DNA of 64,000 nucleotides from Microbacterium halimionae (GTDB taxonomy: Bacteria > Actinomycetota > Actinomycetes > Actinomycetales > Microbacteriaceae): positions 992,001-1,056,000 of the forward strand of contig NZ_JAAOZB010000002.1 of the NCBI RefSeq assembly GCF_011761265.1, given 5' to 3'. The number at the start of each line of letters is the position of its first letter. The stretch's first letter is position 1. Of the stretch, positions 25,317 to 34,316 are shown piece after piece. The translations under genes and the position numbers were made by a program. The notes beneath the pieces were generated by a model, which searched no databases, was not told the origin of the DNA, and saw only the letters and a program-made list of their open reading frames with translations.

Positions 25317-26237
25317 ATGCTTGATGTGTTGACGGGCTTCGCCGTCGTTGGCGTCGCCATCTTCATCGGCTACATCCTTGGGCGAATCAATTTACTCGGA
25401 GAGCATGCTCGTTTTGTCCTGAGCCGCTTGACCTTTTTCGTCCTTTCACCGTTTCTTCTTTTCGTTGTGCTTGCCCGCGCCGACATCCACAGCCTTTTTT
25501 CTGCGCTGTTGCCGGTGTCAGCCATCGCAGCGATCGCCGTGATGCTCGTCTATACCGTGATCGCCCGAGTCTTCTGGCGGAGATCCGTCGGTAACACGCT
25601 CATCGGAGCTCTTTCTGCTGGGCAGGTCAACTCGAATAACATCGGAATTCCGCTCTCGTTGTACCTGCTCGGCAGCGCCGCATATCCCGCGCCCGTGATT
25701 CTGCTGCAGTTGCTCATCTTCACGCCGATCTCAATGGCAATTCTGGATGCAGTCACAACCGGCCAGCGGAAGATGCTGCCCCTCGTTCGCCGCACCGCGA
25801 CTAATCCCATCGTTATCGGTTCTGTGCTTGGGACTCTCGTTTCAGTGTCCGGTATCGAGGTACCCGAAATCGTCATGGCGCCAACTGAGCTCATCGCGAA
25901 CGCGTGTGTCCCTGTGCTTCTCATTTCTTACGGAATCTCGCTCCACGGCCAACGCGTCCTCAGCACAGCGGGGCACCGCGCGGACGTATTGCTCGCGAGC
26001 GCCCTGAAGCTCTTCGCTATGCCGGCGATCGCGTGGTTCGTCGCTGCGTTCGTGTTCTCGCTTTCGCCGACAGACATCTTGATTGTGGTCGTTCTCGCTG
26101 CTCTCCCAACCGCTCAGAACGTCTTCAACTACTCGCAGCGCTACGGCATCGGCGAAGCGATATCTCGCGACACTGTGTTCATCACGACCATCGGCTGCGT
26201 ACCGGCGCTGCTGCTGTTGCTCCTTTTGCTCGCTTGA
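25317..26237 (+). CDS. AEC-family (auxin efflux carrier-like) transporter
   Basis: 306 residues with about ten membrane helices in two similar halves, as in the AEC/BASS fold. The segment GQVNSNNIGIPLSLYLLG carries the conserved Asn/Gly-Pro features of helix 4, and ALPTAQNVFNYSQRYG is the matching C-terminal signature. Bacterial members export or exchange organic acids such as malate or malonate; the substrate here is unknown. Confidence 0.88.
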   Translation: MLDVLTGFAVVGVAIFIGYILGRINLLGEHARFVLSRLTFFVLSPFLLFVVLARADIHSLFSALLPVSAIAAIAVMLVYTVIARVFWRRSVGNTLIGALSAGQVNSNNIGIPLSLYLLGSAAYPAPVILLQLLIFTPISMAILDAVTTGQRKMLPLVRRTATNPIVIGSVLGTLVSVSGIEVPEIVMAPTELIANACVPVLLISYGISLHGQRVLSTAGHRADVLLASALKLFAMPAIAWFVAAFVFSLSPTDILIVVVLAALPTAQNVFNYSQRYGIGEAISRDTVFITTIGCVPALLLLLLLLA

Positions 26238-26322
26238 GCTCCCCCGCTACCCACAGAAACGCCCGCAAAACGCTACCCTGGTAGGCGAACACTCTCAGGC
26301 TTCTCCCAGAAAGGGCCTTGTC

Positions 26323-26874
26323 ATGGCTACATCATCACCCGAAAAGGTTGCCGTCAACGGCATCCGCACCGCTCTTGGCATTGGCGGCGTTGTCGCGCTC
26401 ATTGTCGGCATTCTCATTCTCGTCTGGCCAGGAAAGACTGCGATGGTGGTCGCAGCGATGATCGCTGTCTACGCCGTCGTGGGTGGCCTCGTTTACGCGG
26501 GACTCGGCATCTTCTCCAAATCGATGGGCGGCTGGGGTCGCGTCGGGCACATCGCGCTCGGTGTAATTTTCGTCGTGGCCGGCGTAATCGCTTTTAGTAA
26601 TCTCGGTATGGCCGCAGCGAGCATGGCTCTCTTCATCGGCTACCTCGTCGCCATCCTGTGGATCATCGAAGGCGTCGTTTCACTCACGACGCTGAGTGGC
26701 ACATCATCAAAGGGCCTGACGATCTTCTTCGCGATCGTCAGCATCATCGCTGGTATCTTGCTCTTTTTTTCGCCCCTTCTCGGCGTTGCAGTGCTGTGGT
26801 GGATCATCGGCATCTCGCTGGTTGTTCTCGGAATCTTGCAGATCGTTCGCGCATTCACCTTCAAGTCGCTGTAG
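26323..26874 (+). CDS. DUF308 (HdeD-like) membrane protein
   Basis: 183 residues with six predicted helices in three hairpins of the DUF308 repeat (GVVALIVGILILVWPGKTA, VAGVIAFSNLGMAA, IIAGILLFFSPLLGV). The ATG at 26323 follows AGAAAGGG; an in-frame upstream start at 26083 lies inside the preceding gene and is not credible. Role unknown; the E. coli relative HdeD is linked to acid tolerance. Confidence 0.87.
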   Translation: MATSSPEKVAVNGIRTALGIGGVVALIVGILILVWPGKTAMVVAAMIAVYAVVGGLVYAGLGIFSKSMGGWGRVGHIALGVIFVVAGVIAFSNLGMAAASMALFIGYLVAILWIIEGVVSLTTLSGTSSKGLTIFFAIVSIIAGILLFFSPLLGVAVLWWIIGISLVVLGILQIVRAFTFKSL

Positions 26875-26894
26875 ATCACTTCTCTGGATATACG

Positions 26895-26938
26895 AGAGAA
26901 GCCGCCGACACTCAACGTGTCGGCGGCTTCTCTTATTT
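26895..26938. terminator. Bidirectional terminator between DUF308 and SDR genes
   Basis: 17-base-pair perfect stem (26895-26911 with 26917-26933, arm AGAGAAGCCGCCGACAC), 5-base loop, then a T-rich end. It lies between convergent genes. Confidence 0.88.
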
Positions 26939-26946
26939 CAGCGGGG

Positions 26947-27720
26947 CTACTCCCCCACAAAGGATGTGGTGTCGCCCACGAGGCGCGTATTGTCTTCCGG
27001 AATCGGGTCGACAACTGCAAGCGCCACTTCAGCAGCGAACTCAGCAACGTTGTAGAGCTTTCCTGCGGAATCGCGACGCGACGCGATAGCTCCTGGGTTC
27101 GCGCGCTCGAGAAGAGTCGCGGTGATGGTTCCCTCGATCATGTCTCCGGACACCGTGACGAAATCGATTCCGGCCTCGGAGAGCGCCGGAATACGGTCGC
27201 GAAGCGCGTCTTCACCGGCACGCTTCGACAGCGCGACCTGCTCGTACTCCGGCATGGTTTCGGTTGTCCTGATGAAGTGGGCTTGATGACTCGTGACGAA
27301 GACAACTCGAGCACCTGAGCTGAGCAACGGTCGGGCAGTTTCTAGAACGCGCACCTGTGCGTCGCGATTCAGCTGGAGCGCATAGTCTTCCGCCATTCCG
27401 GCTTCCATGCCTCCAGACGCATTTAACACGAGCACGTCGAGCCCACCGAACTCGCTCTTCACTTCGTCGAACATCGCCTGGACAGAATCAGCATCGGTGA
27501 GGTCTGCGCCGACGACGAGAACACGTACCCCCAGTTCACGAAGCTGAGTTGCCAGCTTCTCAGCGCGCGGCGCTTTGTTCCGGAAGTTAACGACGACATT
27601 AGCGCCGGCCTCGGCGAGATAGCGCACAGTGTCCGCGCCGATACCACGGGAGGATCCAGTAACGAGCGCGGTCTTACCCGCAAGCGATCCTGGGCTCAAA
27701 ACAGACGAAGATTCGGTCAC
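26947..27720 (-). CDS. Short-chain dehydrogenase/reductase
   Basis: 257 residues. NAD(P) motif TGSSRGIG near the N-terminus, VVVNFRNKA suggesting NADPH use, LNASGG (the NAG-like segment), and an active-site area with S in VFVTSHQAHF. The classical Tyr-x-x-x-Lys appears as YEQVALSKRAGED, so spacing is slightly altered. The GTG at 27720 is chosen because AGGAG lies eight bases upstream; a longer frame to 27966 would overlap the divergent gene. Substrate unknown. Confidence 0.87.
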   Translation of the reverse strand: MTESSSVLSPGSLAGKTALVTGSSRGIGADTVRYLAEAGANVVVNFRNKAPRAEKLATQLRELGVRVLVVGADLTDADSVQAMFDEVKSEFGGLDVLVLNASGGMEAGMAEDYALQLNRDAQVRVLETARPLLSSGARVVFVTSHQAHFIRTTETMPEYEQVALSKRAGEDALRDRIPALSEAGIDFVTVSGDMIEGTITATLLERANPGAIASRRDSAGKLYNVAEFAAEVALAVVDPIPEDNTRLVGDTTSFVGE

Positions 27721-27786
27721 AAACAACTCCTGACAAAACGGATGCCGCCCGAGATCGGGGCGCGTCTCGACACTATCAATCACCGC

Positions 27787-27792
27787 TATTGT
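27787..27792 (+). promoter_or_regulatory. Putative leaderless -10 hexamer for the GDPD gene
   Basis: TATTGT seven bases before the GTG at 27800. Confidence 0.4.
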
Positions 27793-27799
27793 TCGATGC

Positions 27800-28570
27800 G
27801 TGACGCATCCGTTCTTTACCGGCACAGCTACACCTCGCATTTTTGCGCACCGCGGACTTGTGTTGCCAGAGGCCGCGGCGCATGGAGTTGTTGAGAACTC
27901 ATTCGCTGCCGTTGCGACGGCCCACGCCGAGGGCGTTGAGTACGTCGAGTCGGACTGCCACCTCACTGCCGATGGTGTGGTCGTGCTCTTCCACGACTCC
28001 GATCTGGCTCGGGTAGCCGGTGACCCTCGCGCAGTCGCTGACGTGAGTTCTCACGAGCTCGAAGAGATCATGTCGCAGCGTGGCGGCTTGATTACGCTCC
28101 GTCAGGCGCTCGAGTCTTTCCCCGACCTCAGATTCAATCTCGACGTCAAAGCAGCAGCCGCAGCCGAGCAGGTGGGCCAACTCGTCGCTCCACACTCCAA
28201 TCGTGTCCTGATCACCAGTTTCTCGGACGAGCGCAGGATGCTCGCGCTCGCGTCCGCGGCACGCGCGGGTGGCACACCTGCCACTTCAGCAGGTACACGA
28301 ACGGTCGCAACCCTCTTAGCTGCATCCTCTCTTGGCGTCCAACGCCTCGCGCATCGACGTGTTGAGAAGGTGGACGCATTGCAGATTCCGGAACGGAAAG
28401 GGATGCTCCGCATCCTCACTCCGCGCTTGATTCGCGCAGCGCATCAGTTCGAAATCGAAGTGCACGTATGGACAGTGAACGATGTGGAAACGATGCTTCG
28501 GCTCCTGCGTATGGGCATCGACGGAATCGTCACGGATCGCGCCGATCTCGCCCTGGCTGTGCTGCGCTAG
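27800..28570 (+). CDS. Glycerophosphodiester phosphodiesterase
   Basis: 256 residues of the GDPD barrel family, which splits glycerophosphodiesters into glycerol 3-phosphate and an alcohol. Catalytic segments are FAHRG (first His), VENSFAA, ESDCHLTADG with the metal-binding Glu/Asp, and LFHDSDLARV (second His). The C-terminus has HVWTVNDVETMLRLLRMG and GIVTDRAD, both typical. No signal peptide, so cytoplasmic. It reads divergently from the SDR gene with 79 bases between. Confidence 0.92.
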   Translation: MTHPFFTGTATPRIFAHRGLVLPEAAAHGVVENSFAAVATAHAEGVEYVESDCHLTADGVVVLFHDSDLARVAGDPRAVADVSSHELEEIMSQRGGLITLRQALESFPDLRFNLDVKAAAAAEQVGQLVAPHSNRVLITSFSDERRMLALASAARAGGTPATSAGTRTVATLLAASSLGVQRLAHRRVEKVDALQIPERKGMLRILTPRLIRAAHQFEIEVHVWTVNDVETMLRLLRMGIDGIVTDRADLALAVLR

Positions 28571-28638
28571 CTCCGAGCCCCTACGGGCTGAGCATCGGCT
28601 GTGAAAAGAGCGTTCGGAGGCCCCGTTCGGATGATGCA

Positions 28639-28674
28639 CACAGGTCATGACGTTATACCGGATAACGACCTGTG
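28639..28674. promoter_or_regulatory. Nested palindrome in front of rbpA
   Basis: Outer arms CACAGGT/ACCTGTG (28639-28645, 28668-28674) enclose inner arms CGTTAT/ATAACG (28651-28656, 28662-28667). It ends 16 bases before the ATG, next to the GAGAGGA ribosome site, so it could be an operator or an mRNA hairpin that affects translation. Confidence 0.45.
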
Positions 28675-28690
28675 ACGAGAGGACCACACA

Positions 28691-29074
28691 ATGGCAGACC
28701 GGAGCCTTCGCGGTATACGTCTCGGCGCCCAGAGCTTACAAAGCGAAGAGGGCGTCGTTTTTCATCAGCGCGTGCAGCACTCATACGTTTGCACGACGTG
28801 CCAGCACGAGACGACGCTGACCTTTGCGGCTGACGCAGAGGCACCGCAGACGTGGGAGTGCCGCGCATGCGGTGCTGAAGCACTTCTGCGTGTCGGTGAC
28901 AGCACTGTGACTGTTGACCATAGCGACGACAAGGCAGCACGTACCCACTGGGACATGCTGCTCGAACGCCGCAGCGTTCCTGAACTCGAGGAACTCCTCG
29001 AGGAGCGCCTGGCTTACATTCGCGCCCGCCGTGGTGCGGGTGATGACGTGAGCAAGGAAAAACTGAGCGCGTAA
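28691..29074 (+). CDS. rbpA: RNA polymerase-binding protein RbpA
   Basis: 127 residues, an actinobacterial RNA polymerase partner that binds the sigma factor and stabilises the open complex. The N-terminal ADRSLRGIRLG segment, four cysteines C34/C37/C57/C60 and the C-terminal sigma-interaction domain (THWDMLLERRSVPELEELL) are all seen. A GAGAGGA site precedes the ATG. Convergent with lnt, like rbpA and ppm1/lnt in mycobacteria. Confidence 0.95.
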   Translation: MADRSLRGIRLGAQSLQSEEGVVFHQRVQHSYVCTTCQHETTLTFAADAEAPQTWECRACGAEALLRVGDSTVTVDHSDDKAARTHWDMLLERRSVPELEELLEERLAYIRARRGAGDDVSKEKLSA

Positions 29075-29083
29075 CCACCTCTC

Positions 29084-29130
29084 AACAAAAGAGCACCAGC
29101 CCTAACCGGGTTGGTGCTCTTTTGTTATTG
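29084..29130. terminator. Bidirectional terminator between rbpA and lnt
   Basis: 18-base-pair stem with one G-U pair (29084-29101/2 with 29109-29126, arm AACAAAAGAGCACCAGCC), six-base loop, T run at the end of both arms. It overlaps the last codons of lnt by two bases. Confidence 0.88.
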
Positions 29131-30669
29131 CTGCAAGCGACGGCGGCGGCGCATCACGACGCCGCACCCGACAATAAAGAGCAGACTCCCCCACGCGAGA
29201 ACACCCTGCACCCAGCCACCCAGCACTACTGCGGGCGTGAGCCCGGTGCGAAGCGGAACATCGGTAAGCATTGCACCCGCAACACCGGCAGAAAGCCCGT
29301 CGATCACCGTGCCGTCTGGGGCGATAACCTGGCTGGTTCCCACGGTCGAGATGTTCACGACGGATCGACCTGTTTCGATCGCGCGCATCCGGGCAAACGC
29401 GAGCTGTTGCAGATTTTCGTCAGTGTCACGGAAATCAGCGTTATTCGTCTGGAACATGTAAATCTCTGCCCCCTCGCGCGCTCCTGCCCAGACGACGTCG
29501 TCGTAAATCACGTCAAAACAGATCGCGAGTCCGACGGTTGTCCCGTCGACATCGAGCGTCGGTGAATTGGTGCCGGGCGTGTATTCGCGCTGAATCAGAT
29601 CGATAAGGTCCGGCGCGAGCGCCCGAAAAAACCATCGATCCGGAACGTACTCGCCGAAGGGCACAGGGTGAGTCTTGTCGTGGACTTGCACCGCTCCTTC
29701 GCCGCCGATCCAGAGCATCGAAGTATTGAAAATGTCATCGCCGCGCACCGTCGCTGCGTTCACGATGAGTGGCGCATTGACCTCTTCCGCGACCTGATCA
29801 AGCGCGGCCGCCGTTGACGGTGATGTCGTCGGATCTGAGTCGATGCCACCTTCGGGCCAGAGCAAGACGTCCATCTCTTCGCCAAAGAGCGCAGACGACG
29901 CATCAATTTGAGCGCTGAGCACGGAGTTCGCCGACCGTGAATCGAAGTAGCCAGATGGACCATTTCCTTGAACGGATCCGACGCGCATCCCACCTGCATC
30001 CGTCGTCACATATTGCGGCGTAAAGAAGAGAAGCAGCACGATCGCGACTGAAGGAATGAGGCGACGGACATTACGTAACGCTCCCCCGCGAACCGCCTCA
30101 AGGACTGCGGCAGTGGCGGCGACCATCAGGAAAGTCAGCCCGCTCAGGCCAACCCAGGATGCAATGTGGGCGAGAGGGCTCTCCGACTGGCTCATTCCAA
30201 TGCGCGCCCAGGGGAAGCCCGTGTAAGGCCAGGAACCCATGACGATTTCTCGAAGCGTCCAGACCCCGCCGATCAGAACTGGAAGCCCGACAAGGCTTGC
30301 CCATCGTGCCGGGAAAGCTCGTGGAAACCAGCGATAGGCAAGCGTCAACAACACCGACCCGACGGCCATGAGAATCGACTCGAGACCCGCCAGCGCGAAC
30401 CACGGCACGGCGCCTAGGTATCGAGTAATCCACTCGATGTGGACGAGATAGAAGGAAGCTCCAAAGACGAACCCCACGATAAGCGAACCCCATACGCTGC
30501 GGCCGACCAGAGCGATCAGGCTAAACGCAATGCCGACGAATGCCAGCGGCCACCACCCCACAGATGGGTACGCGAGATCGAGAGTTGGGCCAGCCACCGC
30601 GGATGCCAAAAGAGCAGCCCAGATGGGAAGAAGCGGACGCGGTTGCGGGCGCAGTTGCGATTCAGGCAC
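29125..30669 (-). CDS. lnt: Apolipoprotein N-acyltransferase
   Basis: 514 residues. It adds the third acyl chain to lipoproteins at the outer face of the membrane. N-terminal half: about seven membrane helices. C-terminal half: nitrilase-like domain with Glu (about 273, LLWPEGG), Lys (about 332, DKTHPVPFGEYVP) and Cys (about 384, LAICFDVIYDD); the usual second Glu lies in PFGEYVP. A last helix and the basic RRRRRLQQ tail close the protein. Several lipoproteins in this window are possible substrates. Confidence 0.93.
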   Translation of the reverse strand: MPESQLRPQPRPLLPIWAALLASAVAGPTLDLAYPSVGWWPLAFVGIAFSLIALVGRSVWGSLIVGFVFGASFYLVHIEWITRYLGAVPWFALAGLESILMAVGSVLLTLAYRWFPRAFPARWASLVGLPVLIGGVWTLREIVMGSWPYTGFPWARIGMSQSESPLAHIASWVGLSGLTFLMVAATAAVLEAVRGGALRNVRRLIPSVAIVLLLFFTPQYVTTDAGGMRVGSVQGNGPSGYFDSRSANSVLSAQIDASSALFGEEMDVLLWPEGGIDSDPTTSPSTAAALDQVAEEVNAPLIVNAATVRGDDIFNTSMLWIGGEGAVQVHDKTHPVPFGEYVPDRWFFRALAPDLIDLIQREYTPGTNSPTLDVDGTTVGLAICFDVIYDDVVWAGAREGAEIYMFQTNNADFRDTDENLQQLAFARMRAIETGRSVVNISTVGTSQVIAPDGTVIDGLSAGVAGAMLTDVPLRTGLTPAVVLGGWVQGVLAWGSLLFIVGCGVVMRRRRRLQQ

Positions 30670-30675
30670 GGCTCA

Positions 30676-30681
30676 ACACTA
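30676..30681 (-). promoter_or_regulatory. Putative leaderless -10 hexamer for lnt
   Basis: TAGTGT on the minus strand six bases before the GTG at 30669. Confidence 0.45.
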
Positions 30682-30693
30682 AGTTGCGCTCGC

Positions 30694-33165
30694 TTACACA
30701 GCGCTGTAAGCGACGATTCCCCGTCGCACAGAATCCAAGGCGCGGCGAGCCACCCGCCCCACATCGCCGTCAGCGACGAGTGACAACTGATCGAGCAGGT
30801 CGATAGTCTGCTTCGTCCACCGCACAAAATCGCCAGCTGCCATATCTGCCTCGGTCAGCACCCGATCGAGAGACCCTCCGCGCGCCCACGCGTGCATCGC
30901 GGCGGAGAGACCAACAGCTGGCGCCTCAGAGCCCGGGAGATGATGATCGCGTTCCAGGTCATCCAGCCGCTGCCACAGGCTCTCAGTGGCGCTGAGCGCC
31001 GAGCGGAAGGCGCCGCGCGGCAGCCCGCGATCGCCAACTCCTGCTTCGTCGCGTCGAGGCTCGTACACGAGCGAGCAAACCAGGGCCGCAAGTGACGGTG
31101 CATCGAGATCATTCCATATTCCGGTGCGCAAAGATTCCGAGACCAAAAGGTCGCGCTCGCCATAAATACGCCGCATAGTGCGCCCGGCGGGCGTGAGGCT
31201 AGTGGCACCTTCCGCGTCAATTTGCACGTAGTCGAGCTCAGTGAGCACATCTACAACGCGGTCGAACACCCGCGCGACAGTGCCGGTGCGCGCGTCAATC
31301 TGACGCCTGATGCGCTCAACTGTCCGCCGCAGCTTCCAATAGCGCTCTGCCCACCTCGCATGGTTCTCACGATCAGGACACGCCTGGCAGGGATGCCGCG
31401 ACATACGTTTGCGCAGAGAGTTCAGCTCTTTTTGACGTTTCTCGCGAGTCGCGCGTGAGGCATTCGCGTCTTTTCGATTCAGCTTTTCGAGGTCACTGAG
31501 ATCACGTCGGATTTGTGAATATTCGGTGAAGTCGCCCCGGTCGCATGCCATCGCTGTTGCGTAACCGGCGAGAGACTCTTCGGAATCACGTACCTGTCGA
31601 GCAAGCCCTACTACCGCACGATCCGCTTGGAACTGCGCGAACGAAGATTCGAGTACCTCACGCGCCCTCGCTCGCCCGAATTGATCGATGAGGTTCACGG
31701 CCATGTTGCACGTCGGTCGGAAACTCGAATTGAGTGGATACGTTCGACGCGAAGCGAGAGAAGCTACCGCCTGCGGATCAAGCGCCTCAGTCCATTGCAC
31801 GACGGCGTGGCCTTCAACATCGATGCCGCGCCGTCCTGCGCGCCCAGTGAGCTGGGTGTATTCACCCGAGGTGATGGGTACTCGCGCCTCGCCATTGAAC
31901 TTCTCGAGTTTTTCCAGCACGACGGTTCGTGCTGGCATGTTGATCCCGAGCGCGAGCGTCTCAGTAGCAAAAATGACCTTGACAAGCTTTCGCTGAAACA
32001 GCTCTTCGACGACTTCCTTGAATGCCGGGAGCATTCCTGCGTGGTGCGCCGCAATGCCTCGCTGCAGGTTTTCAGTCCAATCCCAATAGCCGAGCACGGC
32101 CAAGTCCTCGTCGACCATTGCGCTCATGCGCTCTTCGATAATGTCGCGAATCTGGTCGCGCTCTTGCGGTGATGTCAGTCGCACGCCGGAGCGTCGAACC
32201 TGTTCAACAGCAGCTTCACACCCGACGCGGCTGAAAACGAAGAAGATTGCGGGGAGCAAATTAGCTTTCGCCAATAGTTCGACAGCTTCAGGGCGATTGA
32301 CGCGCTCTGAGCGCACTGGATGCCGTGTCCGCGGGGCGTTGTTAGCACCGCCGCCGCGTCGAGACCCACCAGAACGGTAAGCGTGCGATCGCCGCCCGCC
32401 TTCTTCGCGACCGCCACCTGATCGGTCACCGGGCCGAAGGCGCATCAACTCTTGATTCACCTTGGCCGTCGCGACACCAGCCCGATCATCGAACAGCGGT
32501 AAAAGATCGCCTCGAACGAGAACATGCTGTTCCAGGGGCACCGGTCGTATCTCAGAGACCACCACTTCGGTGTCGCCTCGAACCGTATCGAGCCAATCGC
32601 CAAACTCTTCGGCATTCGAAACGGTGGCAGAAAGCGACACGAGACGGACAGCTGGGGGCAAGTGGATGATGACTTCTTCCCACACAGCGCCGCGAAAACG
32701 GTCAGCGAGAAAGTGAACTTCATCCATCACCACGAACCGAAGTCCGCGAAGGGCGGGAGAGTTGGCATAAAGCATGTTTCGGAGCACTTCGGTGGTCATG
32801 ACGACCACTCGCGCATTGCCGTTTATGTTGGTGTCGCCAGTGAGCAAACCAACGTTCTCTGCCCCGTACACGGCCTGTAACTCGCGAAACTTCTGGTTGG
32901 ACAGCGCCTTCATCGGCGTTGTGTAGAAGGCTTTGTCGGAGCTCTCCCTCATTGCGAGATGAACAGCGAACTCACCCACGACCGTCTTACCTGCGCCGGT
33001 GGGCGCGGCGACCAAGACGCTCTGTCCGTCTTCGAGGGCTTCACATCCAGCGATTTGGAACGGGTCGAGCGAGAACCGCTGGGTCGCAGCGAACTCTCGC
33101 GAAAGCGGATGTTCCTGTGCTCGTTGCGCGCGTTGATACTTCTCGGCCGGACTGGGCGCACTCAT
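30694..33165 (-). CDS. helY: HelY-type DEAD/DEAH-box RNA helicase
   Basis: 823 residues, related to the Ski2/Mtr4 RNA helicases. Walker A APTGAGKT (K60), VMDEVHFLADR, SATVSN, the helicase C part with ARTVVLEKLEKFNG and QLTGRAGRRGID, and a long C-terminal helical domain with DSHCT-like features. A basic insertion RSGGSRRGGGANNAPRTRH sits between the two RecA lobes. It overlaps tatC by four bases and matches Rv2092c by gene order (helY-tatC-tatA-pafC-pafB). Confidence 0.93.
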   Translation of the reverse strand: MSAPSPAEKYQRAQRAQEHPLSREFAATQRFSLDPFQIAGCEALEDGQSVLVAAPTGAGKTVVGEFAVHLAMRESSDKAFYTTPMKALSNQKFRELQAVYGAENVGLLTGDTNINGNARVVVMTTEVLRNMLYANSPALRGLRFVVMDEVHFLADRFRGAVWEEVIIHLPPAVRLVSLSATVSNAEEFGDWLDTVRGDTEVVVSEIRPVPLEQHVLVRGDLLPLFDDRAGVATAKVNQELMRLRPGDRSGGGREEGGRRSHAYRSGGSRRGGGANNAPRTRHPVRSERVNRPEAVELLAKANLLPAIFFVFSRVGCEAAVEQVRRSGVRLTSPQERDQIRDIIEERMSAMVDEDLAVLGYWDWTENLQRGIAAHHAGMLPAFKEVVEELFQRKLVKVIFATETLALGINMPARTVVLEKLEKFNGEARVPITSGEYTQLTGRAGRRGIDVEGHAVVQWTEALDPQAVASLASRRTYPLNSSFRPTCNMAVNLIDQFGRARAREVLESSFAQFQADRAVVGLARQVRDSEESLAGYATAMACDRGDFTEYSQIRRDLSDLEKLNRKDANASRATREKRQKELNSLRKRMSRHPCQACPDRENHARWAERYWKLRRTVERIRRQIDARTGTVARVFDRVVDVLTELDYVQIDAEGATSLTPAGRTMRRIYGERDLLVSESLRTGIWNDLDAPSLAALVCSLVYEPRRDEAGVGDRGLPRGAFRSALSATESLWQRLDDLERDHHLPGSEAPAVGLSAAMHAWARGGSLDRVLTEADMAAGDFVRWTKQTIDLLDQLSLVADGDVGRVARRALDSVRRGIVAYSAV

Positions 33166-33980
33166 GAACTGGAGTCCGCCGAGAGAAATGATTCTTCGCG
33201 CTTACTCCGACGGCGGTCAAAGAGCATCGACACTGCTGCGGCCGCGATATAAAGCACGATCAGGATGCCTCCCAGCATCAGCATAGACAGCACGTCGGCC
33301 GCGGGCGTCGCGATTGCAGCGAAAATCGTTGCGGCCAGTACGGCGACTCGCCAGCCTTTGAGAATCGCAATGCCGCTGATGATTCCTGCGAAATTCAGGG
33401 CAACGAGAAAGACCGGCAAGACGAAAGCGACCCCGATGACCAGCAGAAGTTTAAGGACGAAGTCGTAGTAGACGTCGTACTGGTAGAAAAGCGCGCCCTG
33501 CTCCGGAACAAACGTCGCCATAACTTCGATGACGTGGGGCATAACACACAGGCCTAGGGCGCAGCCGGCGAAAAACAGCGGAATAGCAGCGCTAAGAAAG
33601 CCGACCGTGTATCTGACTTCTTTACGCGTGAGGCCGGGCATGATGAACGCCCAGATCTGCCACAGCCACACGGGCGCCGAGAGAATGATTCCGATGGCGA
33701 ACGCAATCCGTACGTGGAAATCAAACCCGGCAGTGACGGTGTTGAAGTTGAGCGCGGCAAAATCGGAAGCTCGGCTGTTTGAGACGATCCGGATCGGCTC
33801 AGTAAGAAGATCGATTATCTGATTGGAAATCAGGGCAGCGATGATCATGCCGATGACGAGAGCAATTGCTCCGATAATCGCACGCCGACGCAGCTCTACG
33901 AGGTGCTGCGCAAGCGACATTCGCCTGTCGCGCTTGGGCGCATCGGGCTCTTCGACGCGCGGCGGTCCTGCCGTAACCAC
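33162..33980 (-). CDS. tatC: Twin-arginine translocase subunit TatC
   Basis: 272 residues, six predicted helices. The N-terminal SLAQHLVELRRRAIIGAIAL motif with the conserved HLxELRxR, the PLFxxG/FFAGCALG area and MPHVIEVMATF are typical. TatC binds the signal peptide of folded exported proteins. It lies six bases after tatA and overlaps helY by four bases, so tatA-tatC-helY form one operon. A basic tail (RRRSKREE) ends the protein. Confidence 0.95.
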   Translation of the reverse strand: MVTAGPPRVEEPDAPKRDRRMSLAQHLVELRRRAIIGAIALVIGMIIAALISNQIIDLLTEPIRIVSNSRASDFAALNFNTVTAGFDFHVRIAFAIGIILSAPVWLWQIWAFIMPGLTRKEVRYTVGFLSAAIPLFFAGCALGLCVMPHVIEVMATFVPEQGALFYQYDVYYDFVLKLLLVIGVAFVLPVFLVALNFAGIISGIAILKGWRVAVLAATIFAAIATPAADVLSMLMLGGILIVLYIAAAAVSMLFDRRRSKREESFLSADSSS

Positions 33981-33986
33981 TCCGGT

Positions 33987-34244
33987 CTAGGCAGATTTGT
34001 CGGGCGATCCGCTCGATGGCGGGCTCGCCGTCGATGTTGTCGTCGCCGACTCCGTTGAATTGTTCTTGTTGTCGGCGGCAGTCGAAGAAACGTCGTCGTC
34101 CTTCATTGCCTTCATCTCACCCTTGAAAACACGTGCCGACTGACCGACGCTTTTCGCGAGCGCGGGGAGCTTTGCAGCCCCGAACAGCAAGAGGATCACC
34201 GCGAGGATGATCAACAGGTGAGGCCAACCGAATGCGTTGCCCAT
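33987..34244 (-). CDS. tatA: Twin-arginine translocase subunit TatA
   Basis: 85 residues: short N-terminus, one membrane helix (HLLIILAVILLLFGAAKLPALA), the FG hinge, an amphipathic helix (KSVGQSARVFKGEMKAMK) and a polar Ser/Thr-rich tail. Forms the export channel with TatC, which follows directly. A GAGGAG ribosome site precedes the ATG. Confidence 0.95.
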   Translation of the reverse strand: MGNAFGWPHLLIILAVILLLFGAAKLPALAKSVGQSARVFKGEMKAMKDDDVSSTAADNKNNSTESATTTSTASPPSSGSPDKSA

Positions 34245-34316
34245 GGTTACTCCTCGAAGATTGTGCAGTACATCCCAGTGTAGTCGTCAGCCCCTCACCG
34301 CGGGCCAACCAGCTAA

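Noticed and set aside
27721..27966. N-terminal extension of the SDR gene to 27966
   Set aside because: The added part overlaps the divergent GDPD gene and lacks SDR features; AGGAG before GTG 27720 gives the true start.
29761..33167. Several plus-strand frames across lnt and helY
   Set aside because: All are antisense to genes with clear catalytic motifs and have no start signals.
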